A stretch of DNA of 64,000 nucleotides from Acidobacteriota bacterium (GCA_013289875.1 JABCZC010000023.1:1-64000); one strand, 5' to 3'; shown: positions 8,388-17,284, counted from the stretch's first letter. Notes: generated by a model not told the origin, from the letters alone. Numbers and translations are program-made.

Positions 8388-8740
8388 AGTGTCGCTCTTT
8401 TCAGTGCGACCGTCTCTCTCTCACTTTTCGGTAAGTTGCCGGGCGGGAAGTCGCCGAGCTTAACTTACTGAGATCGCCGTTTTTCTGGAACCTTAAGCGG
8501 TCTTCTTTGCGGAGAAATTCTCAGACCAGAACGCGCACGCGGCCAGTTGCAGACCAACAATGCGATAACGGCTTGGCACATTTGCCAGCAAATTTCCAGC
8601 GGACATCTAGTAGGTTTGCTAGTTGTGTAAGGTCGTCTGAAGGCGGAAGCGTAGGGTGGATTTGCCGCCAAGTCCTATAACACGAATGTGTTTTGGCGCA
8701 AATCTCTTAGTTTCCAGTTCGAGTGAAAGCGAGGAAATTC
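8388..8740. other. Gap without a gene
   Basis: About 350 bases separate the small repeat ORF from the next gene. I see no coding signal, RNA gene or clear terminator. The last bases hold a usable ribosome-binding site (GCGAGGA) for the downstream broken gene. Confidence 0.4.
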
Positions 8741-9164
8741 ATGAAGAGCCTATGCAAGCTAGTTGTGAAGATGGGCTTGCTAACCCTGTTGTCCGCAATG
8801 CCTCTCTCGGCACAGATCGCGATCGGTCTGGAGCTCACCACATCCTTTCCGTTTTATGCAGGTAATACCAAGTTGCCGGCAGGCACCTACAAAGTGAGTC
8901 AGACCAACATTGATTCAACTATGTTGCTGATCGAGAGTACGAACAGTGTACATTTGGTCTATCTTGACATAACACCCGGAAACTGAGCAACCTCATCCTC
9001 AAAGCAGCGTCACTTTCCACAAATACGGAGGCGTCGACGATCTGAATCAGATTTGGGTCCAAGGCGAGAGCTCTGGGATGCAGGCTGACCCTACTAAGGC
9101 GGAAACGAAGGCGGCCGCGAGTTCAAGTGCGGAGGACCATTCAGTACCTGCCAAGAAGCGGTAA
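8741..9164 (+). pseudogene. Small secreted acidobacterial protein, split by a +1 frameshift
   Basis: The first part encodes a signal peptide (MGLLTLLSAMPLSAQ) and a beta-rich domain (LTTSFPFYAGNTKLPAGTYK), reading to a stop at about 8986. The next frame continues directly with EQPHPQSSVTFHKYGGVDDL, then NQIWVQGESSGMQ, an Ala/Lys-rich tail and a TAA at 9162. Removing one G from CCCGGAAAC near 8979 restores a single frame of about 140 residues. The layout (signal peptide, F-Y-A-G-N-T-K-L-P-A-G-T-Y-K, H-K-Y-G-G, charged tail) is that of a small secreted family I associate with Acidobacteriota; its role is not known. The start at 8741 follows GAGG. Confidence 0.65.
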
Positions 9165-9213
9165 CCAACGCCTACGGAGAGGCGAAAAAGCGTGAAGTAG
9201 CCCCAGCGGATTG

Positions 9214-9346
9214 CTACTGACCGGAGCATTCTGGTGATAGTTGCGAGAACGTCCGAGCTGGTGGTGGGGTAGTGTTCTGCGCCCCGGCAATCAAGGTGAC
9301 GAATGCGAATCCGGTTGGCCGCAAGGAACCTAAGTCTGTTCATCAT
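9214..9346 (-). pseudogene. Possible relic: start of a secreted-protein gene
   Basis: On the minus strand AAGGAGA precedes ATGATGAACAGACTTAGG. The first codons give MMNRLRFLAA. A shift of one base then gives GFAFVTLIAGAQNTTPPPAR, which completes a plausible signal peptide before a stop. The pattern (good ribosome-binding site, basic N-region, hydrophobic core split between two frames) suggests the decayed 5' end of a secreted-protein gene. Confidence 0.3.
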
Positions 9347-9911
9347 TGCCTGTTCTCCTTATAAAAGAGTTGAGTTACGTCGCGTCACCGCCAGGAGCAT
9401 GTGCTCTCAGCAGAACTAAAGATGACGTCATGCTACGTAAGCCGGCTTGGTAAAACTGGCAAAAATAGAAGGACCGAACCCAAAAAAAACTAGTAAAGCG
9501 CGTTTGCGAATAACTTGATAAGTGGAAGCGCGTTTGCCGGATACTCCATTTATTTCCGGCTTCGGCCCGCGAGCTAGCTCAAAACGTGACCTTCGCGGGA
9601 AAAGCAGGGATAATTTCCGCATTATCATCGGGTGCAAGTGAACTTGCGCTTTCCATGGGCTAGAGGGACAGGGTGCCCACAAGAAGGAGGGGAGGCCCGA
9701 GATCCTCGGCACTGTATTCCTAACTCCTAGTAATTTTTTTCTTGCCGCCTATGAATTCTGACAGTTCCCGAGAAATCTGGTCGAGGCCTAGGCTCGCGTC
9801 AGGAACTCGAGTTTTTTACCTCAGACCCATCAGTTCATTCGCGCTCGATTGATGGTACGCCGCTCATCTCGCGACAAATGGACCGTAGCTCGACCCCGCG
9901 GAGGCTTACGG
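9347..9911. other. Gap without a gene
   Basis: About 560 bases with only short, compositionally poor frames. The one structured item is a pair of dodecamer direct repeats at 9496 and 9526. AT-rich stretches (AAAAAAAC near 9482, ATTTTTTTC near 9735) may hold promoters, but none is convincing. Confidence 0.4.
9496..9537 (+). repeat. Direct repeat AAGCGCGTTTGC x2
   Basis: The dodecamer AAGCGCGTTTGC is repeated exactly at 9496-9507 and 9526-9537, 30 bases apart (about three helical turns), in a gene-free stretch. The spacing would suit a pair of regulator sites on one face of the DNA, but no gene start lies nearby. Confidence 0.45.
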
Positions 9912-10596
9912 ATGTCGGAGGCAACATCGAATGTCGAGTTCGCTCACCAGGTCCACGAGCAAGGCCATCATCACGGACCGCCGTCCGATCGCCGGGCTCA
10001 ATGGGTGGGGATCGCTGAGGCGGTGCTGCTCTCCATCGTGGCGGTGATGACGGCCTGGAGCGGCTACCAGGCTGCGAAGTGGGGTGCGCTCTCGGCCAAG
10101 CAGTATTCGCAGGTGTCGCGCACCACCGTGATGTCTCAAGAGAAGGCGACGCTGGCGGGCCAGGACCGCCTTTACGACATCGTAACCTTCGACGCCTGGG
10201 TCGCCGCAACGACGGCAGGCAACAAAAAACTCGCTGCATTCTATGAACGTCGATTCCGCCCCGAATATGATGCCGCGTTCCTGGCAGAAGCTTGACCCAT
10301 TTAACAATCCGTCTGCGCCGTCCGGCCCGATCTTCATGCCGGAGTACACGAACGCAAACGAACAAGCGTCTGCAAAGCTTGCCGAGGAGGCCAGAGGCTA
10401 CTTCGAGAAAGGCGTAAGCACACGGGAGACCGGTGACAGTTATGTGAAGGTAACGGTCTTCCTGGCGACAGTTCTGCTCCTTACGGCACTCAGTCAACGC
10501 TTCGAATCATTCGGGCCGCGAGCCACAATAGTGGCGGTCGCGTCCCTTCTGCTGATCATCAGCACCTACTGGATCCTAACTCTTCCTCGGGCGTAA
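9912..10596 (+). pseudogene. Two-helix membrane protein gene broken by a small deletion
   Basis: The first frame encodes a His-rich N-terminus, a membrane helix (GIAEAVLLSIVAVMTAWSGYQ), AKWG and a long helical segment to RFRPEYDAAFL, then stops near 10294. The next frame resumes at WQKLDPFNNPSAPSGPIFMP, continues through EARGYFEKGVSTRETGDSYV and has two more membrane helices before TLPRA. Together this is the usual layout of a bacterial membrane protein family with R-F-R-P-E-F and P-x-G-P-x-Y-M-P-x-Y motifs. Restoring five bases (a lost CCTGG copy at CTGGCAG) would join the frames as FLAWQKLDPF. The start at 9912 follows GGAGG. The next gene begins four bases after the end, so they were probably one operon. 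Confidence 0.7.
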
Positions 10597-10599
10597 CCC

Positions 10600-11112
10600 A
10601 TGTGGCTTCCCACCCTCCTCGCGAATTACCAAATCATTCTAGGCTTCCTCGTTGCCGACCCCATGAACTGGCGCGCCGACTGGGCATGGGGCTTGCCGCT
10701 GATCGTGCTGAACGTGATCATCCATGCCCTAGGTCTCGGGCTCATAAGCCAGAAAGTAGTCCGCGTTACCAGCGCCACGATTGCGCGCCATCTCATAATC
10801 TACAAGTTCGTGCTGGTAGTGGGCTCCGCTACCTTATTGGGCACTATCCTGCACGGAATTGAGGCAGCCATCTGGGCTGCCGCCTATCGGCTTCTAGGCG
10901 CTCTGCCCGACAACAAGTCCGCGATGCTCTATTCTTTGAACGCGATGACCAGTTACGGGCATACGGATCTAGCTCTGGCGCGGCACTGGCAGCTTATGGG
11001 AGCAATAGAGGCACTGAACGGGTGGCTGCTGTTCGGGCTGACCACCGCTTTTCTGTTCGGCGTGCTCGAGAGAGTCTGGTCGTCACTTGGCAGGGGAGGG
11101 CACCATAAGTGA
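10600..11112 (+). CDS. Ion-channel-like membrane protein
   Basis: The 170-residue protein has about four hydrophobic helices: IVLNVIIHALGLGLI, LIIYKFVLVVGSATLLGTIL, an amphipathic re-entrant stretch around LYSLNAMTSYGH, and GAIEALNGWLLFGLTTAFLF. The combination of a helix, a pore-like loop with T-S-Y-G-H and a last helix with GWLLFGLTTAFLF resembles two-helix ion-channel (Ion_trans_2-type) proteins. The loop is not a canonical T-V-G-Y-G potassium filter, so selectivity is unknown. It is probably translated from the same transcript as the broken gene upstream, four bases away. Alternative: an uncharacterised integral membrane protein. Confidence 0.65.
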   Translation: MWLPTLLANYQIILGFLVADPMNWRADWAWGLPLIVLNVIIHALGLGLISQKVVRVTSATIARHLIIYKFVLVVGSATLLGTILHGIEAAIWAAAYRLLGALPDNKSAMLYSLNAMTSYGHTDLALARHWQLMGAIEALNGWLLFGLTTAFLFGVLERVWSSLGRGGHHK

Positions 11113-11183
11113 GATTCAAGCTGAAGTGCGAGCACAGCCGTTCATGGCCGCAGCCGCCTCAGAACTGCAGTTTGGTTTCACCA

Positions 11184-13931
11184 TTACAGGCTGAAGCCTA
11201 ATCCCTGACCGAGTTCGTGCGTATGGACGGCCTGTTGTTCGACAGCTTGTGAGATCTGGGCCTGCTGGATGGCAGGCGTGTGAGACACATCGCGGCTGAG
11301 TTCCTGACCCAGCGCCGATGCGTTGTTCGTAAAAATCTGCGCGTCGTGCGCGCCGCGCGAGACGGCAACGTAGGCCATGCGGCTGTTGAGCAGGTCTTTT
11401 GCGCCTAACTCGGTGTCCACGTGGATCAGTACCCGGTCTGCAGTTTGGCCCTGACTGGAATGACTGGTGACGGCATAGCCGTAGTCGAGATGCACGCGTC
11501 GGTTCGGGTTAATTTCAATTACGCGACCACCGTCCATCTTGAGCCGCAATCGCCCATCATCCGCAATCCGTTCAATTGTTCCCAGTTCGCGATTTGCCAC
11601 TTTGAGATCATTGGTGGGCGCAGTGAACTGGATACGGTCACCCTGAGAAAAACTGCGCAGCTCTTCGCGGAATATAGAGACGCCCTGCTGCCGCTGGGGA
11701 TCGTAGGTGCGTTCCGTGCCATCTTGAAATTGGACTGTCAATCGGTTGGTCGCAGCATCAGTGCTCTTCACCCGCGCATACTCGCCTTTGCCGATGCCGG
11801 TCTCTTTCGATGCCCGCGAATAGCGCAAAACATCGCCTACCTCGTAGCGCTCGGCCCAAGTGCGATCTGCGCCGGTGAGGTTCTGACGCGGTACGAGCGT
11901 TCGAATGCAGTGCTCTGCATGGCTTACGAAGCCTCGGGCCTGTAATTCGCCATGTATGCGCTCGTTGATCTCCGTGCGGGAACCGTTGTCAGGCGAAACG
12001 ACGAGAGTGCGTTCCGGCGAGGTCGCATATTCCTTCGCAATTGCGGCAATACGCTCAAAACGGTCCGGAACTTCCTGGATTCGGCGTTGCCGGTCAAGGT
12101 TCTCGATTGCCGCGCCGACCTCACCTCGCGCAAGCTGCTCGACTACTCGCTTCAGATCCGGGTCTCTTTGGCGCACAATCTCGTCGAGCCTGACCGTCAC
12201 CATGCCCGCATGCTGGAGCTGTACAAACGGTCGCCCAGCTTCCACGGCTTCGTGCTGGCGGTGGTCACCCACCAATAAGACGCGGTCATGCGGATGAAGG
12301 TGGTTCAAAAACTCATGCACCTGCCTCGTCGATGCCAGCGACGATTCGTCGAGCACATACAAGCGCTGCTCGCCCGTATCGGGCTGTTCGCCACGCGTCA
12401 GATGCTTTTGGAGCGTTGAAGTCTCCATGCCTGCTTCAGCGAGCTTTTGCGCTGCGCGTGACGTGGGAGCGAACCCGTCTACTCGATATCCTTCAGCTTC
12501 TACCGCTTCGCGAATCACGGATAACGTCGTCGTCTTGCCCGCTCCCGCGACGCCGTCTAATCCGACGATCTTTTCGCGCGAGATAAGAACGTCATCCACG
12601 GCTTGGCGCTGCGCGGCGCTCAGCTCCGGGTGCCGAACTTCGGTCCTGATACGTATCTGTGTCGAAACGAGCATTGGATCACCAAAGCCGCACCGGTTGC
12701 CTTCCAGCATCCGGGCCACAATTTCGCGCTCCAACCGAATCATCTCAGTCGTCGTGAACTGTGGGTTTGTGCCCCTGTGCGAAACTTCGCGGAACTCGCC
12801 GGTCTTGATACGGCGCTCAAACTCGCGCTGGATACTCGCAAAGGTGGTCTCTCCCATGCCGCGTGCAAGCGCGGTTTCGAGGATCACGCGGCGGTCCTCG
12901 ACAGCCGACCTCTCGAACACACGATCCCGCGCCCATGTCACTGCCCGCTGCGCATGCATCTCCGGTTCACGCATCTGGTATTTCTCGTGAGCCCGTGCCT
13001 GCGCGACAACTTGATCCGCCTGGTGCCCAAATTGAGCAGCCAACTCGTGATGCCGCCGCAACACCTCTTCCTGCGGTAACAGTTCCTTACCATCGCGTGT
13101 ATGGTATGCGGCGATCTGCGCCGCTCCAGCTCCATCGATTCCCTGTTCGCGTAGATGGTCTTTGATCTGTTCCCGGCGAGGGCTGGAGGCTTCGAGGTAC
13201 TCCTTCGTGTATCCCCTGATCTCCGGCTGACCGTGTTTGCCCCGCTCGATCTCGTAGCCCAGCTCTTCGAGGCGGGATGCCAGCTCGGATCGGTAGACAG
13301 CTGTGATGAAACGCTGCGCAACAAAGATCTCATGCGGCTGCAAAGCGCGCGTCTGGCCGTTGTCACGCTCGGTCACATTGAAGATCACGGCATGGGTATG
13401 CAACTGTGGCGCGGCATATCCGTCCACGGGTCGTGCCGTGTCGTGTTCGAAGGTCCCCGCGACGAATTTGCCCGTCGTCTCCGGCGCGTGAACGTTGCCA
13501 ATGCGGGCGTGCGTGTACCGCTCCAGTTCGGTCAACGCGGCGCGCACGCTTTCCCTGTGTGCTTCTCGAACCCGTTCGTCGCCGCCGACAAGCGCGGTAA
13601 TGGATACCGACTTCGGCGCCGAAAACGTGGCATCCCACCCGGCACGATGCTCCACGCTGGTAATTTCCCTGCCGTCCTTCCCTTCGTAGGTTCGCGCAAC
13701 CTGATGCCGGACAAGCTGCGCTTCTGTGTGCGGGTGCTGGCCTTCGCTCAAACGCGCAAAGTGTTCTGCCTTGACGGGGCCAGTGAGATTCCACTGCTTG
13801 GCAAGTATGCCCTGCCATTCACTGTGGCCTTGCTGGTCACGACTCCAGTAGTTCTGTTGCTGCGATGCGAACTCTCGCGCGTGATACGTCCGCGCCTGAC
13901 TGGCTGAAAGCGGCTTTGATATGGTTAACAT
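11184..13931 (-). CDS. MobF-family relaxase-helicase (TraA/TrwC-like)
   Basis: The 915-residue protein nicks plasmid or element DNA at oriT and unwinds it for conjugal transfer. Residues 1-300 form the TrwC relaxase domain, with SASQARTY near the N-terminus supplying candidate catalytic tyrosines (also QQNYW) and the metal-binding QLHTHAVIFN cluster near residue 178. Residues 440-900 form a superfamily 1 helicase: Walker A GVAGAGKTT at about 460, LYVLDESSLAS, LLVGDHRQ and a final VTSHSSQGQTADRV motif. The start at 13931 (MLTISKPLSASQ) is preferred to one 54 bases upstream because the latter overlaps the preceding gene and adds a non-conserved extension. It is the last gene of the mobilization operon and looks intact. 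Confidence 0.93.
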   Translation of the reverse strand: MLTISKPLSASQARTYHAREFASQQQNYWSRDQQGHSEWQGILAKQWNLTGPVKAEHFARLSEGQHPHTEAQLVRHQVARTYEGKDGREITSVEHRAGWDATFSAPKSVSITALVGGDERVREAHRESVRAALTELERYTHARIGNVHAPETTGKFVAGTFEHDTARPVDGYAAPQLHTHAVIFNVTERDNGQTRALQPHEIFVAQRFITAVYRSELASRLEELGYEIERGKHGQPEIRGYTKEYLEASSPRREQIKDHLREQGIDGAGAAQIAAYHTRDGKELLPQEEVLRRHHELAAQFGHQADQVVAQARAHEKYQMREPEMHAQRAVTWARDRVFERSAVEDRRVILETALARGMGETTFASIQREFERRIKTGEFREVSHRGTNPQFTTTEMIRLEREIVARMLEGNRCGFGDPMLVSTQIRIRTEVRHPELSAAQRQAVDDVLISREKIVGLDGVAGAGKTTTLSVIREAVEAEGYRVDGFAPTSRAAQKLAEAGMETSTLQKHLTRGEQPDTGEQRLYVLDESSLASTRQVHEFLNHLHPHDRVLLVGDHRQHEAVEAGRPFVQLQHAGMVTVRLDEIVRQRDPDLKRVVEQLARGEVGAAIENLDRQRRIQEVPDRFERIAAIAKEYATSPERTLVVSPDNGSRTEINERIHGELQARGFVSHAEHCIRTLVPRQNLTGADRTWAERYEVGDVLRYSRASKETGIGKGEYARVKSTDAATNRLTVQFQDGTERTYDPQRQQGVSIFREELRSFSQGDRIQFTAPTNDLKVANRELGTIERIADDGRLRLKMDGGRVIEINPNRRVHLDYGYAVTSHSSQGQTADRVLIHVDTELGAKDLLNSRMAYVAVSRGAHDAQIFTNNASALGQELSRDVSHTPAIQQAQISQAVEQQAVHTHELGQGLGFSL

Positions 13932-13953
13932 GGCGAACCTCAGCGACTCTGCT

Positions 13954-14715
13954 TTAGTCAATCTCGTTCTTGCGATGCCAAACAAACTTCTCTTTTGGCA
14001 TTCCCGGCATGGCTCCGAAGAGCGGAACCACCGCTAGCGGCGGCTTACCTGACGATTCAACAGACGGCACCGTCTGGGTTTTCAGGACTGTCTTGCGGGT
14101 TCGTTTTCCCAGCAGAGATTTGATGAATTTCGGCGCCTCGAAACGAAGGCCACGCATCGCCGTGGCCCATCTGCGCAGCAGGCACGGCGACGGCTCTGCC
14201 CATAGAATCGAGTACGGATTCAATCGCCTCGCAGCCCAGCGAGCGGTCAAAAAGTCCTGCCCGGCGACCTGGCATAGGAGGACCGCAATCGACCACAGCA
14301 GAGGCGTGAGCAATATCCTCCAGAGACTCTCTCCCTCATAAAACTGCTGTTGAAGAAACGGCTGAAGTCTCGGTATCTTGATCCATTCTTCTGGGCCGCG
14401 AACCAGACCTGCCCACCCCATCTTCTGGGCCGCCAAGGAAAGCCGCAGCCCAGGTGAATCGTTTTGGTTCGAAGGGGAGAGAACCACATCTTGATCTGTC
14501 GCTAGTTCCTGCTTTTCTTGTGACGCCGTCTTGTAAAGCCAATGAACTTCGGATGAGAGAGCCGGGTCGCTCCCCTGTACCGTGCAATTTAGATAGATCC
14601 AGAAGTAGTAACGCTGGAGTGGTGTCAAAGCCCGCCTCGACCACAGGAAAAATGTCCCGGCAAACAACACCAGCGCAACAGCAATCTGCGAACGGAAACG
14701 GTTCGGGAAGATCAC
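13954..14715 (-). CDS. Mobilization-operon membrane protein
   Basis: The 253-residue protein has an N-terminal membrane helix (IAVALVLFAGTFFLWSRR) and a second one near residue 140 (WRILLTPLLWSIAVLLC), followed by a basic, proline-rich cytoplasmic tail. It starts with GTG, whose G is the last base of the upstream gene's TAG stop (TAGTG), so the two are translationally coupled. It ends 22 bases before the relaxase start. Its place between the RHH accessory gene and the relaxase suggests a role in presenting the relaxosome to a transfer apparatus, perhaps like the N-terminal membrane anchor of a coupling protein. That is inference from context. A fragment of a related gene survives near 18.2 kb. 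Confidence 0.7.
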   Translation of the reverse strand: MIFPNRFRSQIAVALVLFAGTFFLWSRRALTPLQRYYFWIYLNCTVQGSDPALSSEVHWLYKTASQEKQELATDQDVVLSPSNQNDSPGLRLSLAAQKMGWAGLVRGPEEWIKIPRLQPFLQQQFYEGESLWRILLTPLLWSIAVLLCQVAGQDFLTARWAARRLNPYSILWAEPSPCLLRRWATAMRGLRFEAPKFIKSLLGKRTRKTVLKTQTVPSVESSGKPPLAVVPLFGAMPGMPKEKFVWHRKNEID

Positions 14716-15137
14716 TAAATCCCTCGGTTCTTCTCCTTGAAATAGGCGAAATTCTCGATCAGTTTCCTAACCTGCGTAAGCTTCCGGGCGTCGGCTTCAT
14801 CGCGGATTTGGATGACGGATTCGGGCGCCAATGCCCTACCTTCAGCGGTCGCCTGAGCGCCCGCATGAAACAGGTTGAGCAGCGCGTAACGTACTGCCCA
14901 GACCTCTGCGAGCAACAGCTCAACTGAGTTCGAAGACCGTTGCCGCGAGGCATTCAATGCCGTATCGCGTAGCCACTCCGAAAGGGGCTTTCCAGCCTGC
15001 TCGGCAGCAGATTCCACCTCGGCCAGTTCGTCAGGAGTCAGCCGTGTGGCAATTGTTTTGGTACGAAAGCCGGGCTTGTTGTCGTCATTCGGAGATGCTC
15101 TTTTGCCGGGTGGATTCGTCGCCTGGAAAGCGTTCAT
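14715..15137 (-). CDS. MobC/CopG-like ribbon-helix-helix mobilization protein
   Basis: The 140-residue protein carries a ribbon-helix-helix signature near residues 25-60: TKTIATRLTPDELAEVESAA followed by GKPLSEWLRDTAL. This is the pattern of MobC-type relaxosome accessory proteins, which bind oriT and help the relaxase open the strands. The C-terminal part is helical and of unknown fold. The ATG at 15137 is preferred over one 27 bases upstream because homologous sequence in the scar near 18.29 kb is conserved from this codon on, but the choice is not certain. It is the first gene of the operon, just downstream of the palindrome-rich candidate oriT. Confidence 0.8.
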   Translation of the reverse strand: MNAFQATNPPGKRASPNDDNKPGFRTKTIATRLTPDELAEVESAAEQAGKPLSEWLRDTALNASRQRSSNSVELLLAEVWAVRYALLNLFHAGAQATAEGRALAPESVIQIRDEADARKLTQVRKLIENFAYFKEKNRGI

Positions 15138-15227
15138 CGGAGAACCTGCCCTTCTGACCTGCAATCTTGGCTGTACTGCACTGAATTTTGCGAACTCACA
15201 CGAAGCTCTTATTCTTCAACGTGTTTA

Positions 15228-15293
15228 CGCCGCGGCGCTTTTCGGCGTTGTTTCCGTTTACGGACGTAGACGTTCGTTTCCGTTTGCAAACGG
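15228..15293. other. Candidate oriT: three palindromes upstream of the mobC-like gene
   Basis: Within 66 bases lie CGCCGCGGCG (15228-15237, perfect), TCCGTTTACGGA (15253-15264, 5-base arms) and CCGTTTGCAAACGG (15280-15293, perfect 14-mer). A fourth palindrome, CCCAATTGGG, is at 15369-15378. Clustered inverted repeats next to the relaxase operon are what relaxosome and nic regions look like. The nick site itself cannot be read from sequence alone. The whole 285-base gap has no gene. Confidence 0.5.
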
Positions 15294-15421
15294 CGCGGAG
15301 CGAAGTTGCTAGCGCAGCGGAAGTTAACATTTGTAAGCGTCACCGCCCACTCCGTCTCTCCCCAGTTACCCAATTGGGGGTGACGTGTCCCACTTACTTC
15401 CGCTGCGCAGCAGCGCCGTTC

Positions 15422-16534
15422 CTACAACTCGCCGTACTCCAACGACAGCTCATTCCAAATGCGCTGCAAGGCGGGCATTTCCCAGGCGCGGCGAAAGCCC
15501 CCTTTCAAGGACGCCCATTCCGCATCGGAGAAGCCAAAGGAGACTGCTTCTTTGCAGCGAATCCAGATATGCGGTTCCACACTCGCGGTGTACCCGAAAA
15601 ACCAGGGTCCTCTCCACTGCGAATTCGGCCTGGCTGTATCCCACTCTTGAAGCATCGTGCGGAACTCGGCAATTGCCGGATACGGAGCCAATTCGTACAT
15701 TGCTTTCCGATCCTCCGGAAGGTTCAGCAGCAGCGAAAGATCGCCGGACCCGCCCACGGCAAATGACAGCACGAATCCGCCCTCGAAGACAGAGGAGATA
15801 GCCGGTCCGTAGCGCCGCTCCAGAACATCGTGTGCTGTCGCGTCCCGAACAGGGACATCGCGCAAAAAGTAATGCCCTCTGGCGGCCGCTTTCCAAAGAG
15901 CCGGCCACTGCGGCTTCAATGCCCGGTTCAATGCCTCGATATTTCCGACCTGTTCCAGTTCCAGAAGCTCGTATAGATTGCGCGCGGCAAACTGCGGCCA
16001 CAGATGCGAATTGGGAATGCTCATCTTCCGGATCAGACGCTCCACCACCGTCTCGACATCCACGCCCTCCATGTCAGCGAGTTCCTTTCCTTCCCTGGTC
16101 AGGATCGGGAGATTGGAAAGATAGCGAGCATCGTGGCTTGCCTTCTTTGGTCGCCGTATCTTGTAAGCGGCCAAAAATGCTTCGAGAATCTCCTTCAGAG
16201 TCTCCTGGGAAACCGGTTTTCCAGCCGCGCTTTCGACACCTTGAAACACGAACCAGGCGATAGCGATCCACTCCGCGCGCGACAGAGAATACCCAGCTTC
16301 GATCTTCCTTCTCGCTTCGACCAATGACTTGGTGGCATTCGACAGCAACTCAGCGACTTCCAGCCGGTCTTCTCGCGCCGATTCCAGGAGCTGCTTTGCT
16401 ACCTCAGATGTGGATATGCTTTCGCCACTCCTGTGCGAAAGAACTTCTTTCAAACGTTCGAGTCTGGAACGAAGCGCTTCTGAGATACGAATGGAAATGA
16501 CGGGCTGCTGCGGTGCCGCCAGCTTCTCAGCCAT
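15422..16534 (-). CDS. RHH-domain protein of the mobile element, unknown function
   Basis: The 370-residue protein opens with a likely ribbon-helix-helix: ISIRISEALRSRLERLKEVL then SISTSEVAKQLLESAR. The rest is a helical region followed by a mixed domain with an aromatic C-terminus (WRGPWFFGYTASVEPHIWIR). The start at 16534 follows a strong AAAGGAGG site. I do not recognise the C-terminal domain. Its place in the element, upstream of oriT and divergent from the excisionase-like gene, suggests a DNA-binding regulator or accessory mobilization protein. Palindrome TTACGTAA at 16565-16572 sits in its promoter region and could be its operator. Confidence 0.7.
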   Translation of the reverse strand: MAEKLAAPQQPVISIRISEALRSRLERLKEVLSHRSGESISTSEVAKQLLESAREDRLEVAELLSNATKSLVEARRKIEAGYSLSRAEWIAIAWFVFQGVESAAGKPVSQETLKEILEAFLAAYKIRRPKKASHDARYLSNLPILTREGKELADMEGVDVETVVERLIRKMSIPNSHLWPQFAARNLYELLELEQVGNIEALNRALKPQWPALWKAAARGHYFLRDVPVRDATAHDVLERRYGPAISSVFEGGFVLSFAVGGSGDLSLLLNLPEDRKAMYELAPYPAIAEFRTMLQEWDTARPNSQWRGPWFFGYTASVEPHIWIRCKEAVSFGFSDAEWASLKGGFRRAWEMPALQRIWNELSLEYGEL

Positions 16535-16581
16535 TGGCCTCCTTTCATGCACTACTTACGATTGTTACGTAAACTTACATC

Positions 16582-16609
16582 TTGACTTTAGGTCTACAGC
16601 TGCGATAAT
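16582..16609 (+). promoter_or_regulatory. Sigma-70-type promoter for the excisionase-like gene
   Basis: TTGACT at 16582-16587 and GATAAT at 16604-16609 are separated by 16 bases and lie 30 bases before the TTG start of the excisionase-like gene. Both hexamers are within one base of the consensus (TTGACA, TATAAT). Confidence 0.6.
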
Positions 16610-16638
16610 GTCAAGGATGCAAGACTACGAGGTGCCTC

Positions 16639-17097
16639 TTGCGTTCTGATGCCCTCCCGCCACGCCGGCCACCGCGCTCCACACTCACGAACGATCCCGC
16701 GCAGTTTGCGCTGCCCTTCCAGGTGGAGACTGAAAGTGCAGGTGATCAGAATCGATCTGCTGGCGAGCCTTCAAACTCAAATACATACTCGGCAAAGAAG
16801 TCCCAACCTGCCGAGTTGCCGCCCCAAGCAAGCTCTTCCATTCGCCACATCGGTGGACGAAAAAAGAGAAGGGGGTCGGCAAGACTGCCCGCCGCAAGTA
16901 GTCTTGCGCCGGACGCCAAGTTGCTCGTGAGCCGCAAGGCGGCTGCGGAGATGCTCTCCATCAGCGTCCGCGGGGTCGATTACATGATTGCGGCGAAGAG
17001 ACTCTCCACACGGAGAATCGCCCATCGTGTGCTGATCCCGGTTGATGAAATCCGCAGGTTTGCACGATCCGATCACCCCGAACGCCTGGTTGGGTAA
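16639..17097 (+). CDS. Excisionase-like helix-turn-helix protein
   Basis: The 152-residue protein has a long Pro/Ser/Ala-rich, probably disordered N-terminus and a C-terminal MerR/HTH_17-type DNA-binding domain: LLVSRKAAAEMLSISVRGVD, YMIAAKRLSTRRIAHRVLIP and VDEIRRFAR. This is the typical winged helix of excisionases and related small regulators, which bend DNA at attachment sites and direct the integrase towards excision. The TTG start follows GAGGTG; the sequence upstream supplies a strong promoter. It is the only element gene read on the plus strand. A role as a general regulator rather than an excisionase cannot be excluded. Confidence 0.75.
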   Translation: MRSDALPPRRPPRSTLTNDPAQFALPFQVETESAGDQNRSAGEPSNSNTYSAKKSQPAELPPQASSSIRHIGGRKKRRGSARLPAASSLAPDAKLLVSRKAAAEMLSISVRGVDYMIAAKRLSTRRIAHRVLIPVDEIRRFARSDHPERLVG

Positions 17098-17284
17098 TAG
17101 AAAATCTCCGGCTAAATCCCGAGGCTCAGTTTTTCCACTCCAGGTCTATCCGTACACAGCATCTTTGGCCGCTGTGCGCTTCAGCGATCTGACATTGTTC
17201 GGCTGGCTTCCTGCACTGTGTGCCAATTGCGAGTGTCTCATTTGAAGGGTTCAGTCCAGGAGCATCCAGAAATGCAGCGGACTT

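Noticed and set aside
9428-9712. 94-residue minus-strand frame in the 9.4-9.7 kb gap
   Set aside because: It has no start signal, is compositionally random and shows no similarity to known folds by eye.
11174-11186. TCACCATT shared with the right att site, as a possible left end of the element
   Set aside because: Only eight bases match and no tRNA sequence is present; chance is a sufficient explanation.
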